A DNA stretch of 64,000 nucleotides from Ktedonobacter sp. SOSP1-85 (GTDB lineage: Bacteria > Chloroflexota > Ktedonobacteria > Ktedonobacterales > Ktedonobacteraceae): contig NZ_BNJI01000002.1 of assembly GCF_016587415.1 (NCBI RefSeq), positions 1,612,001 to 1,676,000 of the forward strand. The letters run 5' to 3'. Below, in pieces: positions 28,086 to 35,377 of the stretch. The notes below the pieces were generated by a model, which made no database searches, was not told where the DNA came from, and saw nothing but the letters and a program-made list of their open reading frames with translations. The translations under genes and the position numbers were made by a program. The number at the start of each line of letters is the position of its first letter. Positions within the stretch are counted from its first letter, which is position 1.

Positions 28086-31000
28086 TTAATCTGGCTTTGC
28101 AGGTTCTTCTAGTGAGTCAATAACCCTATCAACAAATCCATAGGTGATCGCATCTTTTGCCGATAGAGCGATCCCACGATCCATATCCTCACGAATCGTC
28201 GCGTCGTTTTGTCTGGTATGTTCGACAAAGAGATCTATCAGGAGGCGGCGCAAGCGTAATATCTCACGAGCCGTGATCTCGATATCAGCTGGATTGTCTC
28301 CAATAGAGACCTGGGTCAGACCAATTGTGCTCGTTGGCAGTGCGTATCGCTGACCCTTTTTCCCTGCAGCGAGCAGGAGTGCGGCGAAGCCACGCGCCTG
28401 ACCGAGACAATAGGTGGCAACCGCTGGCTGGAGAGATTGTATGGCATCGTAGATCGCCAGTCCGGCATAGATATTGCCACCGGGTGAGTTGAGGTACAGG
28501 TGGATATCCCTGGTCGCATCTACATTTTGCAGGTAGAATAACTGAGTTATCACGCTCTGTGCCGTCGTCTCCTCGATGGGAGTGTCAATAGAGATAATGC
28601 GCTTATGCGCTAAATGAGGGGGAAGATGATTATTGTTGATCTTATAGGGATCTTCTAGCATCTGCTGGTTTTGACGTTTCAGGATCTTTTGTAATTCATC
28701 CGCTGTTGGTGTCCATTTCATATCAGGTAGCCTTTGTTCGTTTGTCTTGTTACTTTGCGAGAAAAGATCTTGCCCTACCATACGCTTATCGTTATCTCTC
28801 TTTCCTTTTTCGTTTAAAGGGTGTGATGGACTTTGCCGTTCACGTACCATAGATGTAAGCTGCTTGAGCACGCCTTCTGGTCGCAGCCAGCCATAGCCGA
28901 CGTATTGCATTTGTCGGATCAACCTTTGAAAATCTTCTTCGTTCCAACTAGGTGTGCCCTGGCGGGTGAGTGCTTGCTGGATCTCCTGTTCCGTCGGCTC
29001 GCGTTCCTGTGGAAGTTCAGCTGCATAAGGCGTATGTTGAGTAAGAAAGGTCTCCAGATAGGGACGAGCGCCTTCATCCCAATCGGCGGATGCATGGGCT
29101 TCGAGTTCCCAGTCGAGTTCCCACAACTGTATGTTTTTTGCATTTCTAGAGACGAGCCAGCGCCCATCGGTACTCATGCTCATTGACAACACATGACCCT
29201 CGAAGGTGCGTACACAGCGCCCTGTGCTTACCTCCCAGAGCCTCATGGTCTTATCTATACTGCCAGAGACGAGCCAGCGCCCATCAGCACTCAGCCTTAC
29301 GGTATAAATGAGACCGGTATGGCCCACAAACGTGCGTACACAGCGCCCTGTGCTTACCTCCCAGAGGTGTACAGCATGATCCCCACTGGCAGTGGCAAAC
29401 CAACGACCATCGGTACTCAGACTCACAGAATCTACCAGTCCTGTCGGATCCTCAAAGGTACGTGGACAGCGTCCCGTGCTCATTTCCCAGAGGGACACAA
29501 TCCCGCCCTTGCCACTCGAGATGAGCCAGCACCCATCAATACTCATGCTCACTTGAGTAAAATGTCCTTGAATGATACGCACACAGCGTCCTGTGCTTAC
29601 CTCCCACAGCCGCATGGTCTTATCTCTGCTGCTCGAGACGAGCCAGCGCCCATCAGTATAGAGACTTGCGAAAATGACGTCGTCGTCGTGACCCATAAAC
29701 ATGCGTACACAGCGTCCGGTACTCACTTCCCACAAGCGTATCGTTTTATCAGCGCTTCCCGAGACGAGCCAGTGCCCATCGGCACTCAGACTCACAGTCT
29801 TTACTCTATCATCGTGGCCCACAAACGTGCGTACACAGCGCCCTGTACTCACTTCCCACAAGCGTATCGTTTTATCAGCGTTGCCTGCGGCGAACAGACA
29901 GGTATCCGCACTTAGATGTACAGAGTCTGTTTTCTCATTGAAGGTTCTGGTTAACCAACTTGCATGGAGGCTGCTGCGTAGGCAAACAGCTGAAAGTTTA
30001 TTCCATGCTTCCTTGCTTTCAGGATGGCGTTCCCATCCAGGTAATGCTCGCAATTGACGCAAGAGGTGTAATGCTACAGAAAAATGCTTCTCTCTCAAAG
30101 CTTGCTCAGCTTGCTTTATCAGTTGGGATGCATGGTGTTCAGTCTGTGCAACATCTGTATAAGAACGTGCGAGCGATGGATAGAAAGTACAACTGAAATC
30201 AGAATCATTGAGCTTCCACAGATACACAACCTCCTGAGAGCCCGAGGCAAGCCAGTTCCCATCGGCACTCAGGCTCAGGGGGGGAAGCAAATCAGCTCTA
30301 CTGGTATGCTCTTGCAAGGTACGCAGGCAACGCCCGGTGTGTACCTCCCACAAACGTACGGCACGACGATCTGTTGAGACGAGCCAGCGTCCATCGGCAC
30401 TCAAACTTACTGACGTTACCGATCTTATATGGCCCTCGAAGGTGCGTATACAGCGCCCGGTGTGCACCTCCCACAAACGCACGGCACGACGATCTGCTGA
30501 GACGAGCCAGCGTCCATCGGCACTCAAACTTACTGATGTTACCTCGGTAGTATGGTCCTGAAAGACATACAAGCAGCGTCCGGTACTCACTTCCCACAAG
30601 CGTATCGTTTTATCAGTGCTCCCCGAGACGAGCCAGTGCCCATCGGCACTCAGGCTCACTGAAGTCACAGAGCCAGTATGGCCCACAACTGTGTGTACAC
30701 AGCGTCCGGTACTCACTTCCCACAGACGTATCGTTTTATCAGTGCTCCCCGAGACGAGCCAGTGCCCATCGGCACTCAGACTTATGGTGTTTATTCTATC
30801 AGTGTGGCTTTGAAGGATATGTACGCAACGTCCCGTGTTCACTTCCCATAGACACACTGTTCCATGTTCACTCCCAGAGGCGAGCCAGCGTCCATCGGCG
30901 CTGAGACACGCGGTCTCTACTCTATCGCCGTAGCTCTGCAACGTATGCATGCAGCGACCTTTGCTTGCCTCCCACAAGCGCACAATGCCATTACCGCTAC

Positions 31001-32591
31001 TAGTAGCCAGCCAGTGTCCATTGGCACTCAGGCTCAATGAAATGGCTACAAAATGAGTATCAACATGGAAAGTAAGCGGATAGGGGTAGTTGATTGCGTC
31101 TTCTATTTGTGCCTGAGCCAATGTAAAAAGCTTTTGGACTTCTTTCTCTGTAGGAGCTTGGTTTGAGGCCTCTCTGAGCAATGGAAGCGCTTTATCGACT
31201 GCTCCTTGTTCCAGGTGAACCTGGGCAAGCATCCTATCTGCTTGCCAGCGATGGCGACAGATTGCGCGTGCTGTTTCAAGCTGAAGGAGCAATCTATCGT
31301 CAGTCAATTCTCCTTGCCGCCAGAGTATGATCCCCCGATTATACGTTGTCTCCAGGTGCTGCGGGTCTATCTGCAATGCCTGCTCCCAGACCTGGAGCGC
31401 TGCTTCAACTTTCCCCAGATCATAGAGCGAGAGTGCCCGGTTATTGAGTGTATCTGCTTGCATCCTGGTTGCTTGCGGCGCTTTCCGTGGATAGGCCCGC
31501 CTAATCTCGCGAGCATAGATCTCCAGGAGTGTTGTTGCCATCTCCAACATGGTCGCTGGGCGGCTCTCTGGACGCGACTCAAAGCAGCGTGCGAGCAATG
31601 TCACTAGCCCGGCAGGTAGTGGGGGAATGGCTGCGTCCTGGGGTTTATAGCTTGCCAGTACTTCACGCGCCAGGATTCCGCTGCGCCATGTCACCTCTCC
31701 CACCCACATTTCTAACACCGAGACCCCCCAGCTCCACATGTCTGTCTTGCGGCTCAGCGCTTTGCCTGCTGCCTGTTCGGGGGAGCAGTAAGCCGGGGTC
31801 ATACCACGAGAACTCACCAGGATGCTGGACTGACCATTGTCCTCTTCACTTCCTTGCTCACCCGCCATCGCTCGTGCCTTCGCCAGGCCGAAATCGGTTA
31901 CTTTGACGACCCCATCCGGCGTCATCATCACATTGGCGGGTTTGATATCCTGATGCACCAATCCCTGTTCGTGGGCGGTATGCAGTCCCCAGGCAAACTG
32001 AATGGCGATGTCAAGCATCCGCTCCAGGGCTTGCTGATGTCCCCCCTCATAGAGGCGACGGCTGCCAATCCAGTCTGCCAGGTTCCCTCCTGCCACATAT
32101 TCGGCAAAGATGCGTGGAACCTCATCGATGAGGCGCACGTAGTAGCAACTCACGATGTGAGGATGCAGGGGCAGATTGACCCAGGTTTCCGCTTCACGGA
32201 TGAAGTTCTCTTTACCGCCCGCTCTGGCAAACAGAGCGGGCTGAGGACTTTTAACCGCCAAATCTATATTCCATCCCCGGTGATGGACCTTATAAACCAT
32301 ACCCATCCCACCTTCACCCAAAATGCCCATCACCTCGTATTGATTGAGCAGTTCCTCTCCGACATGCCAGGCCGCTCCCTGGGCGTCTTTTTGTACAGCA
32401 GGAGTGCCTGGTGGCGGCACGTGGTACTCTTGCGCAGCCCGCTGTTCACTGACGCTCATAGTGGAAGTTTGGTCGCCCTTGTCCGTAGACTGAGGGAATG
32501 GCATGGATGGCGATGATTGGGTAGCCTGAGTAGTTCTCTGCTGATCAGGCTTGCGACGCCGTAGACGATCTAGCCAACGCTGACTGTTCAT
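28086..32591 (-). CDS. Giant fusion: HQD Ser/Thr kinase - TPR - WD40 - WD40 - ClpP-like pseudo-protease (copy 2)
   Basis: A 1501-residue paralogue of the gene at 23763-27788, in tandem with it. After an 80-residue disordered, Gln/Pro/Ser-rich start come: kinase (about 82-355; GEGGMGMV, DLAVKSP, HQDIKPANVMM, DFGLA, YCSPEQ), TPR (about 375-490), seven WD40 blades (497-794), a spacer, seven more blades (884-1154), the YGWLRPEG module (about 1230) and a ClpP domain (about 1294-1501; HKRIISIDTPIEE, DIHLYLNSPGGNIY, EILRLRRLLIDLF). The catalytic Ser, His, Asp positions are Gly (GQARGFAALL), Thr (IGLTQVS) and Gly (DMDRGIALSA). Its ATG overlaps the stop of the FHA regulator by ATGA, so the two are translationally coupled. 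Several blades are nearly identical in DNA. Confidence 0.94.
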   Translation of the reverse strand: MNSQRWLDRLRRRKPDQQRTTQATQSSPSMPFPQSTDKGDQTSTMSVSEQRAAQEYHVPPPGTPAVQKDAQGAAWHVGEELLNQYEVMGILGEGGMGMVYKVHHRGWNIDLAVKSPQPALFARAGGKENFIREAETWVNLPLHPHIVSCYYVRLIDEVPRIFAEYVAGGNLADWIGSRRLYEGGHQQALERMLDIAIQFAWGLHTAHEQGLVHQDIKPANVMMTPDGVVKVTDFGLAKARAMAGEQGSEEDNGQSSILVSSRGMTPAYCSPEQAAGKALSRKTDMWSWGVSVLEMWVGEVTWRSGILAREVLASYKPQDAAIPPLPAGLVTLLARCFESRPESRPATMLEMATTLLEIYAREIRRAYPRKAPQATRMQADTLNNRALSLYDLGKVEAALQVWEQALQIDPQHLETTYNRGIILWRQGELTDDRLLLQLETARAICRHRWQADRMLAQVHLEQGAVDKALPLLREASNQAPTEKEVQKLFTLAQAQIEDAINYPYPLTFHVDTHFVAISLSLSANGHWLATSSGNGIVRLWEASKGRCMHTLQSYGDRVETACLSADGRWLASGSEHGTVCLWEVNTGRCVHILQSHTDRINTISLSADGHWLVSGSTDKTIRLWEVSTGRCVHTVVGHTGSVTSVSLSADGHWLVSGSTDKTIRLWEVSTGRCLYVFQDHTTEVTSVSLSADGRWLVSADRRAVRLWEVHTGRCIRTFEGHIRSVTSVSLSADGRWLVSTDRRAVRLWEVHTGRCLRTLQEHTSRADLLPPLSLSADGNWLASGSQEVVYLWKLNDSDFSCTFYPSLARSYTDVAQTEHHASQLIKQAEQALREKHFSVALHLLRQLRALPGWERHPESKEAWNKLSAVCLRSSLHASWLTRTFNEKTDSVHLSADTCLFAAGNADKTIRLWEVSTGRCVRTFVGHDDRVKTVSLSADGHWLVSGSADKTIRLWEVSTGRCVRMFMGHDDDVIFASLYTDGRWLVSSSRDKTMRLWEVSTGRCVRIIQGHFTQVSMSIDGCWLISSGKGGIVSLWEMSTGRCPRTFEDPTGLVDSVSLSTDGRWFATASGDHAVHLWEVSTGRCVRTFVGHTGLIYTVRLSADGRWLVSGSIDKTMRLWEVSTGRCVRTFEGHVLSMSMSTDGRWLVSRNAKNIQLWELDWELEAHASADWDEGARPYLETFLTQHTPYAAELPQEREPTEQEIQQALTRQGTPSWNEEDFQRLIRQMQYVGYGWLRPEGVLKQLTSMVRERQSPSHPLNEKGKRDNDKRMVGQDLFSQSNKTNEQRLPDMKWTPTADELQKILKRQNQQMLEDPYKINNNHLPPHLAHKRIISIDTPIEETTAQSVITQLFYLQNVDATRDIHLYLNSPGGNIYAGLAIYDAIQSLQPAVATYCLGQARGFAALLLAAGKKGQRYALPTSTIGLTQVSIGDNPADIEITAREILRLRRLLIDLFVEHTRQNDATIREDMDRGIALSAKDAITYGFVDRVIDSLEEPAKPD

Positions 32592-33322
32592 GCTTCCTCC
32601 TTCCCTCTGGGTGAGGTGACCAGCCGATAGCCCAACCCGCGTACCGTCTCAAGAAAACGCGGCGCTTTGGGATCGGGTTCGAGCTTCTTGCGCAGTTCCC
32701 AGATCAGGTGATTGATGTCCCCCTCGGTGTGGTAGGCGTCCTCTCCCCACACGGCGGCAAGCAGTTCTTCGTAGGAGCACATCACGGAGACATGGCCATT
32801 GCTTTGGTTGCGCTGTGCCATATAGCGGATCAATTTATGCTCTTGAGGCCGTAACTCGTGAATCTCCTGCTGCTTGGAACCCTCGATACGATAGAGTCGA
32901 GCCTGGATCCAATCGTATTCCAGATACGCGACCTGCAGTGGTGGACCCGAAGGACGCGTCCCCAGCGGATCGCTGAAGGTGAGTTCCCAGTAGCCTGGCT
33001 CGCCCGTCTCGCTTAATGTCCCCAGGATGCGAATGCTGTCCCCCTCGCTGAGCAAGGCCCGGCCCTGTACCACCTGCACGTCATTTCCACGACGTACAAA
33101 CGTGCGGTTGACGCTGCCATTGTCGACGACCCACCAGCCGTAGAGATTATGCTCAAGGGTACAATGCACTTTACGGGTGATCAGTTGCTGGGGATCGGGA
33201 GAGAGGGCGATATCATTGAATTGCTCGAAACGCCCAATGGTCACCATATCTTTTTCCAATTCTACCTGAAACTGCTGTCCATCGGGTCCAGATATGTCTA
33301 GAAACGGCAAAAGTACGTCCAC
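32588..33322 (-). CDS. FHA domain - winged-helix transcription regulator
   Basis: A 244-residue protein starting with GTG at 33322 after GAGGGAGAAGAGAC. The N-terminus is an FHA domain (about 22-115: MVTIGRFEQFNDIALS, ITRKVHCTLEH, VDNGSVNRTFV) that would bind phosphothreonine. The C-terminus is an OmpR-type winged helix (about 160-235: LRPQEHKLIRYMAQ, TEGDINHLIWELRKKLEPDP, LETVRGLGYRLVTS). It resembles EmbR-type regulators with the domain order reversed. It overlaps the downstream kinase start by four bases, so kinase and reader are made together; the simplest reading is a kinase-controlled transcription factor. A dyad lies upstream of its start. Confidence 0.93.
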   Translation of the reverse strand: MDVLLPFLDISGPDGQQFQVELEKDMVTIGRFEQFNDIALSPDPQQLITRKVHCTLEHNLYGWWVVDNGSVNRTFVRRGNDVQVVQGRALLSEGDSIRILGTLSETGEPGYWELTFSDPLGTRPSGPPLQVAYLEYDWIQARLYRIEGSKQQEIHELRPQEHKLIRYMAQRNQSNGHVSVMCSYEELLAAVWGEDAYHTEGDINHLIWELRKKLEPDPKAPRFLETVRGLGYRLVTSPRGKEEA

Positions 33323-33387
33323 GTCTCTTCTCCCTCATCTGTGATTGAGAAGGCTTTTCGCTTCTTTCTCTTTTTTAGTGTAGTCTA

Positions 33388-33403
33388 TCATAGGCGTCTA
33401 TGA
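33388..33403. promoter_or_regulatory. Short dyad in the promoter region of the FHA-regulator operon
   Basis: TCATAG, GCGT, CTATGA form a perfect 6-bp dyad 66 bp upstream of the regulator start. On the minus strand TGTGAC, 16 bp, TATGAT overlaps it and could be the promoter. Autoregulation is a guess. Confidence 0.3.
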
Positions 33404-33497
33404 CTATGGTCACAGGATGGAAACGGGATGGAAATGCCATGAAAAAGCTTCGGGACTTTCTGACGGAAGAGCCATGTCCTCAATCGCACATTCCTTG

Positions 33498-33533
33498 AAG
33501 AAAGAAGAATCCCCCTGATAAAATCCAGGGGGA
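33498..33533 (-). terminator. Rho-independent terminator of the conjugation operon
   Basis: On the minus strand TCCCCCTG and CAGGGGGA form an 8-bp stem, then TTCTTCTTTCTTC. It lies 42 bp past the stop of the DUF3102 gene. Confidence 0.75.
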
Positions 33534-33574
33534 GTGTCACATCTTTGCCTATTCTGACGAACTGAGAACTATTA

Positions 33575-34534
33575 TTAGCCGGCCTCAACGGTATGAGACG
33601 AAAAATGATGGGTCCGATCGACTGCCTGCAGTAGTTGCGCCAGGATCTGTTCGACCTGTTCCAGTCTGGCCCAATCTTCCGCCTCAAAGGTGTCAAGCAT
33701 CAGGGCAGAAGGCATGCTTGAGAGTAACAATCCCCCGCCTCGCAGAAATTCCGTCGTGATCTCTCGCCAACGCGTTCGGGTCTGCTGCACGTGGCTCAAG
33801 GTATTGCGCTCAAGCACGCTTTCTCGTGCCTGAGAGGTCGCGCTGGCAAGATGTCGTGAGAGTGTTTCGCGTTGGGCGCTTAACTCCCTTACCTGTTGCT
33901 CTAACGCCTGTATATGTTGCTGTACCTGCGCTGGGAGAACGGGCTCCTCGCGTTCCTTTTGCTTGTGGCACTCGACTTCCTGGCTCAGTTGCAGGCGTTC
34001 CTGTTCCAGGAGCATGATCCGTTGGCGAAGCTGGAGCAATGCCGTGTCGTCTGGCATCTGCTCTGATGACGCAGTGAGGTGATGTTCTTCGACTGTTCCC
34101 TGACGGGCCTGCTCTTTGGCTGCTCGCACAGCCGGGCGTGTGAGCGGGATCTGCTGTTCTTCAATCTGTCTGAGCACATCCTCAGGTGCATCAAGCAGCT
34201 CATACAGAGCGCTGATGGGGATCGCACCGAATCGATGGATGCGTTCCCCAAAGCGCTCTGCCACGCGCATAAAGTTCTGGCAGCTTTGTCGACTGAGCCC
34301 CAGTTCGCTTTTCGCCCAGGCCATAAAGTGCCCATGGGGAAGGCAATCTTTGACGGCACGAAGATTGAGTCCAATGTGTACGACATCTTCGGCTGTTCGT
34401 TTCAGATACCCTTGTGTCTCAACTGTCTTCTGATACACAAAGTGACGTGTCTCTTCATCGAGAAGGGAGTAGTCGAACGCAAGCTGCTGATCTGCTTCTT
34501 GCGCATCCTGTTGTCGGGGCGTTTGCATAGTCAT
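33575..34534 (-). CDS. DUF3102-like protein with coiled coil
   Basis: A 319-residue protein; start ATG after GGAAAGGAGTGAGTC. Residues about 30-135 match DUF3102: VVHIGLNLRAVKDCLPHGHF, WAKSELGLSRQSCQNFMRVA, a predicted HTH-like region common on plasmids and integrative elements. A long Gln/Glu-rich coiled coil follows (about 175-260). It is the last gene of the operon, 3 bp after the preceding stop. Possible roles are control of transfer or element maintenance; not known. Confidence 0.75.
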   Translation of the reverse strand: MTMQTPRQQDAQEADQQLAFDYSLLDEETRHFVYQKTVETQGYLKRTAEDVVHIGLNLRAVKDCLPHGHFMAWAKSELGLSRQSCQNFMRVAERFGERIHRFGAIPISALYELLDAPEDVLRQIEEQQIPLTRPAVRAAKEQARQGTVEEHHLTASSEQMPDDTALLQLRQRIMLLEQERLQLSQEVECHKQKEREEPVLPAQVQQHIQALEQQVRELSAQRETLSRHLASATSQARESVLERNTLSHVQQTRTRWREITTEFLRGGGLLLSSMPSALMLDTFEAEDWARLEQVEQILAQLLQAVDRTHHFSSHTVEAG

Positions 34535-34537
34535 GAC

Positions 34538-35305
34538 TCACTCCTTTCCTGAAACCGAGGACGATACCTCTGCCTCTTCTGTATGGTGGGCGATACGAGG
34601 AAGGAGTGCTTGTGGGAGAGCAACGCCTTCAGGCAGCGGGGGAAGTGGAGGCAGTGGCTGGCGCATCTGAAACGGGTTCTCTCGCAGACGGGTGGCTTGC
34701 ATATCAAAAAGCTGTTCAATCATCTCTTTGGCCTGCTCGGGTTGCTTCACGATATGGTGAATGGCTTTGGCGATTTCCGCGGTCATAGCACTCAGTGCCA
34801 TGAGGTTGCTCATCTCAGTGGCGCACCAGGCGTCGGCAAAGGCGTGCTCGTTTTGCTCATAGGTCCAGGCATGATGTTTGGCTTCCATTATCTTGCGTAT
34901 GACAACCAGGGCAGTGACCTGTTCAAACCACTTGATTTGCGCAGGTGTGCTGAGCCAGCGATAGCGCTGTGTGTATTTGGTGATGAGCCAGGTGCGGTAG
35001 AGCCTGGCAAGCTGCTCTGTGTTCTGCGTCAGGGAGAGCAGATTCATGGGGTGTGGAAGCGAAGCAAGAAACTTATTCCAGGTTCGCTCGTTACAGAGGT
35101 CTTTCCCGTGCAAGAGAAACGATCTTCCACGTGGATCGACCAGTTCAAGGTCTGCCGGAAGCTGATGCAGTGCCAGGCACTGGGTAAAGTTTGCGCCGCG
35201 TATTGCCGAGAGGGCCTGGCGTTCGGCATACTGTTCGAGAATGCGCTCCTCGCTCTGTTCCTGTGTCCCTACTTGCGTGTGAAGAGAAGATGAAAAAAGA
35301 TGCAT
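34538..35305 (-). CDS. Unrecognised soluble protein in the conjugation operon
   Basis: A 255-residue protein, mainly alpha-helical by composition, with no signal peptide or membrane segment and a proline-rich stretch (PLPPLPPLPEG) near the C-terminus. I do not recognise a family. It starts 72 bp after the VirD4-like gene (ribosome-binding site AGAAAGGACG) and ends 3 bp before the DUF3102 gene, so it belongs to the operon and may be an accessory transfer or regulation protein. Confidence 0.65.
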   Translation of the reverse strand: MHLFSSSLHTQVGTQEQSEERILEQYAERQALSAIRGANFTQCLALHQLPADLELVDPRGRSFLLHGKDLCNERTWNKFLASLPHPMNLLSLTQNTEQLARLYRTWLITKYTQRYRWLSTPAQIKWFEQVTALVVIRKIMEAKHHAWTYEQNEHAFADAWCATEMSNLMALSAMTAEIAKAIHHIVKQPEQAKEMIEQLFDMQATRLRENPFQMRQPLPPLPPLPEGVALPQALLPRIAHHTEEAEVSSSVSGKE

Positions 35306-35377
35306 CTGTGTGGCGTCCTTTCTATGATAATCTCGCTAATAATGGTGTTCGCCTTCCTTGTCGTGAAGAGCCTGCCG

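Noticed and set aside
24279..28800. Active ClpP protease genes
   Set aside because: The domains are in frame with the kinases and the positions of Ser, His and Asp are substituted, so an ordinary clpP call would mislead.
24279..31600. Long plus-strand open frames opposite the WD40 and kinase genes
   Set aside because: They mirror the repeat structure of the minus-strand genes, have repetitive, compositionally biased translations and no ribosome-binding sites.
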